From CAVTOA01 sp963736285 (GTDB lineage Bacteria > Actinomycetota > Actinomycetes > Mycobacteriales > QHCE01), in assembly GCA_963736285.1 (NCBI GenBank), contig CAVTOA010000003.1, positions 248,001-312,000 on the forward strand: a stretch of DNA of 64,000 nucleotides, in the 5' to 3' direction. Under the pieces are notes generated by a model that worked only from the letters and a program-made list of their open reading frames with translations, ran no database searches and was not told the DNA's origin. Below are positions 22,331 through 31,712 of the stretch, one piece after another (positions within the stretch are counted from its first letter, which is position 1; the number at the start of each line of letters is the position of its first letter). The translations under genes were made by a program, and so were the position numbers.

Positions 22331-23044
22331 TCCTCAAGGTCGTAGTCATCCGAACAACCACCCGATCCGGAATCGCTGCTTGACTCTCGCCGTAGTCCGA
22401 ACACGTCATCGTTGTGATCGAAAACGACTTCCGCCCATGCAATACCGGTGAGCCGACTTCGACGCCATGATCCTGAGCTTCGGCGCTGCTGTCTGCGCTT
22501 GCGACCAGTCGGTCGCGTCCAGACTTAATAACCCGGCCCGTTTTTTTCTCCATCGAGGCGAGCGTGCCACCCACGATTCGCTCGGCTTCCAACAGACGAG
22601 TGAGCAACCGTAGCTAGCCCTCCCCCGAACCAAGACGTTGATGCGGCAGACGGGTTGGTCTCCTCGCAACGTCGGCCCTTGGCGGTCTAATTGCATGGTG
22701 GCCAGCTTCTTCACAGCCAACAGCCCCGGCCCCACTCTGCGGAGCTTCAACGGCCTTTGCCATCACAGATTTCCGCGTGTGCAGCCGAGCGATAAAACCG
22801 CCCCGTTCGTGGGATCGAAGCCACCACACCCTTCAGGCCAGGAGCATTACGACTCCACTGGCAGCAAACGGTGGTCTCGATACCAGGAGTTGCCCTCGCT
22901 AGCCGTTACAGCTTAGCGAGGCTAGCGCTTTGGTGACCGCGGCGGCCCAAACTTGCCAGTCCTGCATAATATATCGAGCGGAACAAACTAGATCTCCTTC
23001 GCTTACCTCCCCATGGCTAAAGAGGAGTTTGAGCTTTCTGAAAT
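22331..23044. other. 714-bp stretch with no recognisable gene
   Basis: It lies between the purC remnant and the IS3 element. Short open frames exist on both strands (for example 22406-22750 minus), but they have no motif, no good ribosome site and no similarity I recognise. Probably degraded coding sequence. Confidence 0.5.
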
Positions 23045-24206
23045 GAATCGTCCCGGGTTTGGTGGGTGCTTTAGTTTGTGGCTGCGGCGGGTTGCCGGGC
23101 CTGGTTGTGGCTAGCGTAGAACTTTGTTTCGTGTTCGGTGGGTGGGATGTGGCCGATCGCGCTGTGGAGGCGTTGGTTGTTGTACCAGTCGACCCATTCG
23201 GCGGTGGCTAGTTCCACTTCGGACAATGTTTTCCATGGGCCGTGTGGTTTGATCAACTCGGTTTTGTAGAGGCCGATTGTTGATTCTGCCAGGGCGTTGT
23301 CGTAGGCGTCGCCGACAGAACCGATGGAGGCATCGATTCCTGTGTCGATCAGGTGGCCGGTGAACCGGAACGACGTGTACTGGGATCCGGCGTCACTATG
23401 GTGAACCAGTCCTTTGTGCACGGGTTTTCCGGTACGGTTGCGCCGCCATAGGGCTATATCCAGGGCATCTAGCACCAAGCTGGTGTGCTTGCTGGTAGCA
23501 GCAGACCACCCCACGATGGCACGGGAGTACACATCGACGACGAAGGCTACATAGACGATGCCAGTCCAGGTTGATACGTAGGTGAAGTCAGCCACCCACA
23601 TCCTGTTAGGGCAGTCTGCGGTGAAGTCACGGTTGAGTTTGTCGGCTGCCCGCAGGTGACCCGGGCCACCGAATGCCCCTGTCGGTGCAGTTCGGACCAG
23701 ATTTTGCGGACCCCATACACCCCATAGTTGTCGGCGTGAATCTGCTGGATGACCGTGATCAACTCTGCGTCTCGCAGCGCACGCGCTGACGGTGTCCGTG
23801 TCTTGGCCGCATAATAGGTGCTCGGTGCGATCCTCACCCCCATGGTCGGTGAGCACACGGCAGATCGGCTCGACCCCAAACCGTCCGGAATGGATATTGA
23901 TAAACCTCACGAGGACCTCAGTGGCCGGTCGAGCTCGGCCGCGAAGAAAACCGATGCTGCTTTCAAAATCTCATTCGCCCGCTTCAGTTCAGCATTCTCA
24001 CGCTTAAGCCGACGAACCTGCGCGTGCTCATCAGAAGACACACCCGACCGTGGCCGCTGTCTACTTCAGAGCGCCGTAGCCATTTCCGCAACGTCTCAGC
24101 ACCCACATCACACCGGGCCGCAATCGACCGAATCGCCTCCCACTCAGTGGAATAATCAGCGCGATGCTCGACCACGAGCCGCACCGCACGTTCACGCATC
24201 TCCCTC
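23045..24206 (-). mobile_element. Degenerate IS3-family insertion sequence
   Basis: It contains orfA (HTH, 3' end at 23907) and orfB (DDE integrase) in the standard IS3 order on the minus strand, each broken by a frameshift. One end is near 23045 (ATCGTCCCGGGTTTGG). The other end is lost where it meets an integrase fragment near 24206; no matching inverted repeat is visible there. The element is probably immobile. Confidence 0.75.
23071..23910 (-). pseudogene. IS3 orfB transposase, frameshifted
   Basis: The integrase catalytic core is present: Asp in WVADFTYVSTW, Asp in LVHHSDAGSQY and Glu in DNALAESTIGLYKTE. The N-terminal part (GVRIAPSTYYAAKTRTPSAR, DNYGVYGVRKIWSELHRQG) is in a different frame and joins the core near 23660. 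In normal IS3 elements orfB is continuous and is fused to orfA by programmed frameshifting. Here the internal shift should abolish the transposase. Confidence 0.78.
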
Positions 24207-24210
24207 GGAT
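23907..24210 (-). pseudogene. IS3 orfA, frameshifted
   Basis: HTH region REMRERAVRLVVEHRADY and SIAARCDVGAETLRKWLRR, followed in a shifted frame by the leucine-zipper region VRRLKRENAELKRANEILKA and AASVFFAAELDRP, ending at 23907. The frame change lies near 24050, before the usual orfA/orfB slippage site, so it is a lesion and not the programmed event. The start region is merged with the adjacent integrase fragment. Confidence 0.72.
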
Positions 24211-24365
24211 GCGCTTCCTTGCTTCTCTCGTCGGGAGCATCCCCTCGAGTAGTAATGGAGATCCTGGGGCATTCCGGCATTGCGATCACTATGAATACTT
24301 ACGCTCATGTACTGCCTAATCTGCTGAGCGACACGATGACCAGCATGGACGCCCTTTTCAACTGA
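24207..24365 (+). pseudogene. Tyrosine recombinase (phage-type integrase) C-terminal fragment
   Basis: About 52 codons: CASLLLSSGASPRVVMEILG, then HSGIAITMNTYAHVLP, ending at TGA 24363-24365. It includes the conserved His of the LGHS motif and the nucleophilic Tyr in NTYAHV. The rest of the integrase is absent, cut off at the IS3 end. It ends 140 bp from the 3' end of tRNA-Ala, the usual attachment site for such integrases, so it is probably the scar of a former integrative element. Confidence 0.8.
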
Positions 24366-24505
24366 GCCAGCGAAGGGTTGTGGTCAAAATTGTTGTCAAC
24401 CACCGATAATTCCGGCATAGACAGCGCTTTTCAAACGCGGAAGGTCACCCTAGATGATATGAAAAGGGGCTTCTGATCAGCAGATTTTTACTATCCAAAA
24501 TAGAG

Positions 24506-24578
24506 TGGAGCTGAGGGGACTCGAACCCCTGACCCCCACACTGCCAGTGTGGTGCGCTACCAACTGCGCCACAGCCCC
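24506..24578 (-). tRNA. tRNA-Ala (anticodon GGC)
   Basis: A 73-nt cloverleaf on the minus strand: acceptor GGGGCTG/CAGCTCC with one G-U pair, D-arm GGCGCAGTTGGTAGCGC, anticodon arm CACACTGGCAGTGTG with anticodon GGC, and T-arm with GGTTCGAGTCC. CCA is not encoded. It reads GCC and GCU alanine codons. Confidence 0.95.
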
Positions 24579-24963
24579 GTACTCGCCAAACCAATGGTCC
24601 GACGGCGTAAGTCTACACAGTTCGATACCCCCATTGTTTCCGGCCTGGATAGGCACCTGACCCTAGCCTTGCGTGTGATGGTCGACTCGATTCAAGCCAC
24701 TCACCCATACATGGCCAGTCCCACCCTTATGATCGGCGCATGATCATGCCGCAGCCCCAGAGCTCCACTATGGACTCTGCCCGTGCCGCTCTGTGCATGT
24801 GTTGCATCGCGATTTCTGTGTGTGACTGCTGCCGCTGCCTGCGCTAATAAGTGACCGCTCAGCGCTCTTCTCTTACTAACAGCAGCCATGAAATGTAAAA
24901 CGGCTGCGCTTATTTCTCCAGGCACTCATCTCTTGGTGTCCGCAGCCCAGAAAGAGAATACAC
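24579..24963. other. 385-bp intergenic region, no gene seen
   Basis: It separates tRNA-Ala from the cupin/Mca-like fusion gene. It contains only short open frames without ribosome sites. The promoters of tRNA-Ala (leftward) and of the fusion gene (rightward) should lie here, but I could not assign clear -10/-35 boxes. Confidence 0.4.
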
Positions 24964-26595
24964 ATGACGCGGATCATTGATCTCACCAAAACGTATGGTC
25001 TCCAAAAACTGAATTCTCCCGACGAAACATATCTTCACATCTCATTCAGACATACGAACGCTGCCCTAGAAGAACTGCTCGTCAATTACCTTTATCAACA
25101 GAAAGAGATACTTGAAGATTTTTCAAAAGGCTCTGATGCCGCACTACTCCATAATGATTTTTTTCGGACAGCTCGCATACAGCGACTCAAGCCGAAATAT
25201 CGCGTAGAGCTCACTGGAACGGCGCGCGACAGACTAATATCCACAAGCCTCATTGCCATTCTCAGCGGGCAGTTGACAATAACGTCTATCGACCCAGTAA
25301 GCGAAAAACGAAAAACTCAGGTGATTACCCCAGGACAGAAATGCACTATTCATGACAACGAAACTCACATTATCGAGACAACTGCCGATACAGAAGTGCT
25401 CCAAATAGCATCTCCTGGAAAGCATCGTGGCCGCACTCTTATGCTTCCATTGGATTCACCTCACTCTTGCATCCGAGAGACCTTCCTTCCTGAGCAAGAG
25501 ATCTACAAAAAAGCTCGACGAGCATTAGGCCCCGCCACGAGATACCGCTGTCACTCTCAAACACCCATGTCGTCGTTTGTGGATCTTGCCCGCCGCGTAA
25601 AAAAATCTAAGAAAGAAAATCTGGCCCAGAAATACGCGGGATTACGGGTCATGTTCGTCCACGCACACCCCGACGACGAATCGAGCAAGGGTGCAGCAAC
25701 CGAAGCAATGCTCGCGGCGGAGGGCGCCCAGGTGTTGGTAGTAACCTGCACCGGCGGCGAACAGGGCAGTGCTCTCAATCCCGCCTTTGAGCAGCTTGAG
25801 CCCCACCAAGACCTGCTCGATATTCGACGTTGGGAAATGGAGCGCGCCAGAAAAGAGCTCGGAATCGAACATCGCTGGCTAGGATTCATCGACTCTGGCA
25901 TGCCGGATGATCACCTGCCGCCTCTAGGAAGCTTTGCGGCAAATGCTGATGCCGCAGAAACGTGTTTGATTGGCGTCGTGCGTGAATTCAAACCACATGT
26001 TGTCGTCATCTATGGAGAAGACGGGGGCTATTCACACCTTGATCACGAGACTGTTTATCGGATCGGCGAAGCAGCTTTTGAAAATGCTGGCGATCCGAGC
26101 CTTTCGTCAGCAGGAAACACAGAACCCTGGCAACCCATCAAGCTCTATTTTCAGAAGCCATTCCATAGTCAAAATGTAAGAGTGGCACATGAATATTTGA
26201 CGGCATCGGGACGCGAGTCACCCTTTGACCAATTGTTAGGTCATTGGGCAAAAAACCCCGAGCAAGATCCGCTATTCCGGGTAACCACTCGAATTGAGTC
26301 AAGCAGATATTTCGGTCATCGCCGAAGAGCGCTCCTCTCACACGAAAGTCAAGTCGATCCACACACTCCGTGGCTTTCCATCCCAGACAGTATCCATCAG
26401 CAATACTTGCCGACAGAAGATTTTGAATTGGCGCAATCATGGGTATGGCCCAAGACTCCGGAAACAGATCTGTTCGCAGGCGTTCGCGAGTATTGCCAAA
26501 GAAATGCACAAAATCCTGTGCGCCTTCAACCCTACATAAAACCAAGAATGAGAAAAATAAAACCGCAGCACCCAATAAGCGCTAATTCAAAATAG
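24964..26595 (+). CDS. Cupin-like domain fused to Mca/LmbE-type amidase
   Basis: 543 residues. About residues 200-520 form an LmbE/PIG-L deacetylase domain closest to mycothiol S-conjugate amidase: zinc site VHAHPDDESSKGAAT, LVVTCTGGEQGSALNP, GFIDSGMPDD, GEDGGYSHLDHETVY and the late ESSRYFGHRRRALLSHESQ. Mca cleaves mycothiol conjugates in detoxification, and relatives act in antibiotic pathways. Residues 1-190 are unrelated and look like a cupin-type beta barrel (LIAILSGQLTITSIDP, ITPGQKCTIHDNETHIIET, VLQIASPG). That part is visibly AT-richer than the rest. The join is in a single clean frame. The gene overlaps yqgE tail to tail by 14 bp. I do not know this fusion as an established family. 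Confidence 0.8.
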   Translation: MTRIIDLTKTYGLQKLNSPDETYLHISFRHTNAALEELLVNYLYQQKEILEDFSKGSDAALLHNDFFRTARIQRLKPKYRVELTGTARDRLISTSLIAILSGQLTITSIDPVSEKRKTQVITPGQKCTIHDNETHIIETTADTEVLQIASPGKHRGRTLMLPLDSPHSCIRETFLPEQEIYKKARRALGPATRYRCHSQTPMSSFVDLARRVKKSKKENLAQKYAGLRVMFVHAHPDDESSKGAATEAMLAAEGAQVLVVTCTGGEQGSALNPAFEQLEPHQDLLDIRRWEMERARKELGIEHRWLGFIDSGMPDDHLPPLGSFAANADAAETCLIGVVREFKPHVVVIYGEDGGYSHLDHETVYRIGEAAFENAGDPSLSSAGNTEPWQPIKLYFQKPFHSQNVRVAHEYLTASGRESPFDQLLGHWAKNPEQDPLFRVTTRIESSRYFGHRRRALLSHESQVDPHTPWLSIPDSIHQQYLPTEDFELAQSWVWPKTPETDLFAGVREYCQRNAQNPVRLQPYIKPRMRKIKPQHPISANSK

Positions 26596-27169
26596 GATCA
26601 GATGGAAATAATGACACCGCTGCGATAAGTCCGCCCTGCCGGCGCAGCACCACCGACCACAGATCATCGGGAACCGGCGCGAAAGCGTCGCCCGGCAATG
26701 AGTCGAAAACAAACCATGCCCCGTCTGCGATCTCCGCGCGCAATTGCATGGCGCTCCATCCGGAGTAGCCAGCGAATACTCGCATGCCTTCTATCTGGTC
26801 CGTGAATCCCTCGGGGGCGCGGGTGATGTCCAGCGTGCCGAGGCGTCGGTTGAGCGGTTTGAACCCGTCAACGTCTACCCCAGGACGCACCCGGGCAAGG
26901 CAGATCGCCGACTCTGGTTGGACCGGTCCGCCTTCGAACACCACGGACGGGTCTCCCACCAGCTGATCCCAGCCATGCAACACATCGCTCGTCGCCATCT
27001 CGGTTGCCCGGTTGAGCACCACACCCAGCGCGCCGTCGTCGTCATGAGACACGACGAGCACCACGGCGCGTTCAAAGTTGGGATCCCGAAGCGCAGGTGT
27101 TGCCACCAGCAACTTACCTACGAGCCGCGGCAGATGAGCGGGGTCTTCATTCCGCATAGTCGTGCCCAC
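26582..27169 (-). CDS. YqgE/AlgH family protein (UPF0301)
   Basis: 195 residues, the family's usual length. Family motifs: LVGKLLVATPALRDPNFERA, VVLVVSHDDDGALGVVLNR, VFEGGPVQPESAICL and FAGYSGWSAMQLRAEI. The function is not established (AlgH was linked to alginate regulation in Pseudomonas). Its last 14 bp overlap the end of the convergent fusion gene. Start at 27169 or at the downstream ATG (MRNEDPAH). Confidence 0.92.
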   Translation of the reverse strand: MGTTMRNEDPAHLPRLVGKLLVATPALRDPNFERAVVLVVSHDDDGALGVVLNRATEMATSDVLHGWDQLVGDPSVVFEGGPVQPESAICLARVRPGVDVDGFKPLNRRLGTLDITRAPEGFTDQIEGMRVFAGYSGWSAMQLRAEIADGAWFVFDSLPGDAFAPVPDDLWSVVLRRQGGLIAAVSLFPSDPILN

Positions 27170-27331
27170 GCTTTCTCTTCCAGCACCGTGGCTGACCGGT
27201 CATGCACGGCAGGACGCCGTCATTTCCGCACCTTAACGAGGAGATCGCATATCGGCATCCGGTTCGTGATAACCCGATGGTATTTCGTTGCCGGCCCCCT
27301 CGTTACCCACATAGGCACGGAAACCGCAGGG

Positions 27332-27403
27332 CCTCGCCGGTCGGAATCGAACCGACCTCCTCCAGCGGGGACGCCAGATGCTCTACCACTGAGCTACAGC
27401 GAG
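27332..27403 (-). tRNA. tRNA-like sequence with abnormal anticodon arm
   Basis: 72 nt, exactly tRNA length. Acceptor CTCGCTG/CGGCGAG pairs fully with one G-U, position 8-9 TA, D-arm GCTCAGTGGTAGAGC and T-arm GTCGG-TTCGATT-CCGAC are canonical. The anticodon region (TCTGGCGTCCCCGCTGGA) cannot form a 5-bp stem with a 7-nt loop and lacks U33. It folds better as a 7-bp helix with a UCCC tetraloop. Either a degenerate tRNA or a tRNA-like RNA. It lies downstream of alaS on the same strand. Confidence 0.45.
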
Positions 27404-27563
27404 AAAAGCTTGCACCACAGTGGACAGAAGCGAGGTTCTTTCCCATCACCCGTGATCCAAACTACGAGACATCATCGCGATTTACGGCAGTCACCGCCAC
27501 CACTTTTGGAAATCAAATGACTACTTTTCGTTATTTCTCATAGTTTTTCGTGCCAGATCCGCA

Positions 27564-30251
27564 CTACACGCCGCGTCGCTGGCCGATCTGCTCCCCGACA
27601 GCAGCGCGAAGTTCCGTAGCCTGAGAAGCCGGCACGCCCCCACCTTGTCCAATGTGGGCACTGCCGCCCCCGCGGCCAGACAGAGCACCCTTGACCAGCT
27701 CGCTGGCCGACAGCTCCAGCTGCTGTGCTCGATCATTAGCGACAACGACAAGAGCAGCAGTCTCACCCGATGTAGTCGTCACCGCCACCACCGCCGGGCG
27801 ATCTGCCAAATGACCAACTATCTGCTGCGCAAACCCCCGGGCGTCAGCGGGGCTAGTGCCCGCAGGCGCGGCCACACCCACAAACGCGACACCCATAAGG
27901 TCGAGTGCGGTAGCGGCGTGTGTGCTCGCCTCAGCCGCGAGCAACCGGCTTCGCAGTTGAGCCGCTTCCCGTTCGGCGGTCTTAACCCGTCCCATTAATG
28001 CCGCGACTCGAGTGAGCAGCTCATCGCTAGGCGCCTTGAGCTCCTCTGCCAGTTGGCGCACCACATCGCGCTCTCGTGCCAAATACTCGAAGGCCTCTAG
28101 ACCCACAACTGCCTCAACCCGACGATGACCAGCCCCCACCGACGACTCTGACGTGATCGCCAACGGGCCAATCTGAGCAGAGTGCGACACGTGAGTACCA
28201 CCGCAAAGCTCCCGCGACCAAGCCCCACCGATCTCAACTACCCGCACTGATTCGTCGTAGGTCTCGCCGAATAACGCCAAGGCGCCGATCTCCCGTGCCT
28301 TGGGCAGCGGCATGTACTCCACCGCCACCGGCAGATCCTGCCGCACCGCGCGGTTGCTGGCTTCTTCGATCTCGCTGCGGGTGTCGTTCGACAATCCGCC
28401 ACGCCACGAAAAATCCAGCCGCAGATACCCCGGACGGTTATAGGAGCCGCTCTGAAGTGCCGTTCCACCCAACACTTGGCGCAACGCCGCATGCACCACG
28501 TGAGTCCCGGAGTGCGCCTGACGCGCGCCAAGCCTCCACTCTGGATCGACGGCTGCGTGTATCCTCTCGCCTACTCCGAATTCGCCCTCGAGCACCCGCA
28601 CCTGGTGCGCCACCAGCCCTTTAACCGGACGTTGCACATCGAGCACCTCGGCGCTCACGCCTCCGCCAGTGATGACTCCAGCGTCGCTGTCCTGGCCACC
28701 AGACTCGGCATAGAACGGGGTTCTGTCGAGCACCACTGTCACAATCTCGCCAGCAGCGGCGCGTTGCGCCGGGCCGTTTTCCGTCAAAATCGCCAGCACT
28801 GACGCGTCCGACTCCAACGTTTCGTAAGCAACCCAGTCTGTCGGACCGTGTTGGTCGAGGATGTCCTTGTAGGCGCCGACGTCGGCGTGCCCTGTCTTCT
28901 TAGCTTGGGCGTCGGTCTTGGCCCGAGTCTTCTGCTGCGCCATCAACGCACGGAAGCCGTCTTGATCGACCGTGACGCCCTGCTCGGCGGCGATCTCCAG
29001 CGTGAGATCGATCGGGAAACCGTATGTGTCGTGCAGCTGGAAGGCTTTCTTTCCTGAAAGGACAGTGGAACCGGCCCGCTTTGTCTCGCAAACGGCAGTG
29101 TCCAAAATGGTGATACCGGAACGCAAGGTTCGCGCGAATGCTTCTTCTTCGGCATACGCGTATGAAGAAATACGCGCAAAGTCCGTCGCCAATTCCGGAT
29201 AAGATTCCGACATGCAGTCCCGCGCAACTGGGAACAGCTCGGGGAACGATGTGCCTTCATAGCCCAGCAATCGGACGGCCCGGATGGCGCGACGCAGAAT
29301 CCGTCGCAATACGTAGCCTCGTCCCTCATTGCCAGGGGTGACACCGTCGCCAATAAGCATGAGCCCAGTACGGACGTGGTCGGCAATGACCCGCAACTGC
29401 ACATCGTCGGGGTGCGATTCGTAAGCCGCATGACCAGAACGCGCACCGTACTTCTTGCCAGTTAGCTCAGACGCGCGCGCAATGATCGGGAACATCTCGT
29501 CGATCTCATAGAGGTTGTCGACGCCCTGCAGCAGCGCGGCCATGCGTTCCATGCCCATGCCGGTGTCGATGTTTTTCGCCGGCAACTCGCCGGTGATGTC
29601 GTAACCCTCTTTTGCAGCCCCCGCGCCACGGGTGTTTTGCATGAAGACCAAGTTCCAAAACTCCATGTACCGGTCTTCATCGACTTCTGGGCCGCCTTCG
29701 GGACCGTAATCGGCACCTCGGTCGTAGTAGATCTCCGAGCACGGTCCACACGGGCCAGGTACGCCCATAGACCAGAAATTGTCCGCCATACCCCGGAATA
29801 CGATGCGCGAGGCCGGAACGCCGATCTCGGTTCGCCAGATCTGGGCCGCTTCGGCGTCATCGTGATAAACGGTGACCCATAGCTTCGACTCATCGAAGCC
29901 AAAGCCGCCGTCAGCAACCGACTTTGTCATCAACTCCCATGCATAAGCGATCGCTTCTTTTTTGAAATAGTCTCCGAAGGAAAAGTTTCCGTTCATTTGG
30001 AAGAACGAACCATGCCGGGTGGTCTTGCCAACCTCTTCAATATCAATGGTCCGCACGCATTTCTGCACACTTGTCGCGCGCGAGTACGGAGCGGTGAGCT
30101 CACCCAGAAAATAGGGCTTAAAGGGCACCATGCCGGCATTCACAAACAGCAAATTGGGATCATCCAGCAGCAGCGATGCTGAGGGCACAACGGTGTGACC
30201 GAGGGAGGCGAAATGCCCCAAGAAACGTTTCCGAATTTCCGAAGACTTCAT
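27564..30251 (-). CDS. alaS: Alanyl-tRNA synthetase
   Basis: 895 residues, full length. It charges tRNA-Ala with alanine and edits mischarged Ser and Gly. Seen: class II catalytic core from the N-terminus (MKSSEIRKRFLGHFASLGHT, FVNAGMVPFKPYFLG, RHGSFFQMNGNFSFGDYF), editing-domain zinc motif HSGTHVVHAALR with the partner CGGTHVSHSAQIG, and a Gly-rich C-Ala domain (SGRGGGSAHIGQGGG). ATG at 30251. The tRNA-Ala(GGC) gene lies 5 kb away on the same strand. No leader element such as a T-box was seen. Confidence 0.97.
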   Translation of the reverse strand: MKSSEIRKRFLGHFASLGHTVVPSASLLLDDPNLLFVNAGMVPFKPYFLGELTAPYSRATSVQKCVRTIDIEEVGKTTRHGSFFQMNGNFSFGDYFKKEAIAYAWELMTKSVADGGFGFDESKLWVTVYHDDAEAAQIWRTEIGVPASRIVFRGMADNFWSMGVPGPCGPCSEIYYDRGADYGPEGGPEVDEDRYMEFWNLVFMQNTRGAGAAKEGYDITGELPAKNIDTGMGMERMAALLQGVDNLYEIDEMFPIIARASELTGKKYGARSGHAAYESHPDDVQLRVIADHVRTGLMLIGDGVTPGNEGRGYVLRRILRRAIRAVRLLGYEGTSFPELFPVARDCMSESYPELATDFARISSYAYAEEEAFARTLRSGITILDTAVCETKRAGSTVLSGKKAFQLHDTYGFPIDLTLEIAAEQGVTVDQDGFRALMAQQKTRAKTDAQAKKTGHADVGAYKDILDQHGPTDWVAYETLESDASVLAILTENGPAQRAAAGEIVTVVLDRTPFYAESGGQDSDAGVITGGGVSAEVLDVQRPVKGLVAHQVRVLEGEFGVGERIHAAVDPEWRLGARQAHSGTHVVHAALRQVLGGTALQSGSYNRPGYLRLDFSWRGGLSNDTRSEIEEASNRAVRQDLPVAVEYMPLPKAREIGALALFGETYDESVRVVEIGGAWSRELCGGTHVSHSAQIGPLAITSESSVGAGHRRVEAVVGLEAFEYLARERDVVRQLAEELKAPSDELLTRVAALMGRVKTAEREAAQLRSRLLAAEASTHAATALDLMGVAFVGVAAPAGTSPADARGFAQQIVGHLADRPAVVAVTTTSGETAALVVVANDRAQQLELSASELVKGALSGRGGGSAHIGQGGGVPASQATELRAAVGEQIGQRRGV

Positions 30252-30367
30252 GGATGATCCTTTTGGCTGTGATGTTGTGCTAGTAAAAACTACCGCTCAC
30301 CGCAGCAGGAGGTTGTCCTGCCCCAACCGCCAGCCCACCGCAGTCGGCACATAATCGGGAGGAACAC

Positions 30368-31558
30368 GTGACCAGTCAGATTGAGCTTGAAGACCAATAT
30401 GGTGCCCACAATTATCACCCGTTGCCAGTAGTCATCAATCACGGCGAGGGCGCATGGGTGACCGATGTGGATGGACGTCGCTACCTCGACCTCCTCGCCG
30501 CCTACTCAGCGTTGAATTTTGGTCATCGACACCCTCAACTCGTAGAGGCAGCACGTCAGCAGCTCGATCGACTTACCCTCACCAGCCGCGCCTTCCACAA
30601 CGACCAGCTGGGTTCGTTTTGTCGCGAACTCGCCTCCTTGTGTGGCATGGAAGCTGTGCTACCGATGAATACCGGCGCAGAGGCCGTAGAAACTGCCATC
30701 AAATTGGCCCGCAAGTGGGGATATCGGGTCAAGGGAGTGCCCCGTGACCGCGCAAAAATCATCGTGTTTGACCGAAACTTCCATGGTCGCACCACCACCA
30801 TTGTCAGCTTCTCCACTGATCCAGATGCCAGAGACGACTTTGGCCCCTATACCCCTGGGTTCGAGATCGTCCCTTATGGACAGATAGACGCCCTGGCCGC
30901 AGCAGTGGACGACAATACGGTTGCCGTACTGGTAGAGCCGGTACAGGGCGAGGCCGGCGTCATCTCCCCACCAAGCGGTTGGCTCCGTGCGGTGCGCGAG
31001 CTATGCACGTCTCGCACTGTGCTGTTCATCGCCGACGAAATTCAAAGCGGACTCGGCCGAACCGGCCGCACATTCGCGTGTGAACACGAAGGCGTCACGC
31101 CCGACGTCTACCTGCTCGGCAAAGCACTTGGTGGCGGCATCATGCCGCTGTCGGCGGTGGTGAGCAGCCGGGCAATCATGGACGTATTCCACCCTGGTCA
31201 GCATGGGAGCACCTTCGGCGGCAATCCGTTGGCGTGCGCCGTTGGGCGTGAGGTCATCGCCATGTTGTCCACCGGAGAGTGGCAGCAAAGAGCGACGGAT
31301 CTCGGCGGCTACCTCTCGCAGCGGCTCAACAAGCTTCCAGCAACGCGGGTTAAGGAGATACGGGCCATCGGACTATGGGCCGGCGTTGAGTTGTCGCCTA
31401 GTTCCCCTTCAGCGCGCACGGTTTGTGAACGCATGATGGCGCGCGGCGTGCTGGCCAAAGAAACCCACGAAACCACCGTGCGGATAGCGCCGCCGCTGGT
31501 CATCACGGAAGCAGAGCTTGACCATGCAGTAGAGGTACTGTCGGAATGCCTCTCCTGA
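30368..31558 (+). CDS. rocD: Ornithine aminotransferase
   Basis: 396 residues, class III PLP aminotransferase. It converts ornithine and 2-oxoglutarate into glutamate semialdehyde and glutamate. Diagnostic sequences: LDLLAAYSALNFGHRHP, MNTGAEAVETAIKLARKWGY, FIADEIQSGLGRTG and the PLP lysine in LLGKALGGG, then HGSTFGGNPLACAV. GTG start at 30368 with GGAGG about 8 nt before it. A strong hairpin follows the stop. PruA (56548) would oxidise its product to glutamate. Confidence 0.94.
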   Translation: MTSQIELEDQYGAHNYHPLPVVINHGEGAWVTDVDGRRYLDLLAAYSALNFGHRHPQLVEAARQQLDRLTLTSRAFHNDQLGSFCRELASLCGMEAVLPMNTGAEAVETAIKLARKWGYRVKGVPRDRAKIIVFDRNFHGRTTTIVSFSTDPDARDDFGPYTPGFEIVPYGQIDALAAAVDDNTVAVLVEPVQGEAGVISPPSGWLRAVRELCTSRTVLFIADEIQSGLGRTGRTFACEHEGVTPDVYLLGKALGGGIMPLSAVVSSRAIMDVFHPGQHGSTFGGNPLACAVGREVIAMLSTGEWQQRATDLGGYLSQRLNKLPATRVKEIRAIGLWAGVELSPSSPSARTVCERMMARGVLAKETHETTVRIAPPLVITEAELDHAVEVLSECLS

Positions 31559-31582
31559 ACGGTCGTTTTCTGGATCTGCACT

Positions 31583-31624
31583 CCGGGGGTTCACCGGTCG
31601 TACCGATGACCGGTGAACCCCCGG
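31583..31624 (+). terminator. 17-bp perfect hairpin after rocD
   Basis: Perfect inverted repeat 31583-31599/31608-31624 with an 8-nt loop, 24 bp after the rocD stop. There is no U-run, as is common for GC-rich actinobacterial terminators. It separates rocD from def. Confidence 0.7.
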
Positions 31625-31712
31625 GGGCAGAGCCGCACTGCATAGACTCACCGGTGAGATCGCCGAGAACACGCCGGGAAAATGACCGGTCAGCTGAGAA
31701 GGGAGCGCTGCG

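Noticed and set aside
23907..24210. IS3 orfA/orfB break as normal programmed frameshifting
   Set aside because: The frame changes lie inside orfA and inside orfB, not at the usual slippage zone at their junction.
27332..27403. A functional tRNA-Gly or tRNA-Asp
   Set aside because: The anticodon stem does not pair and U33 is missing, so no anticodon can be assigned.
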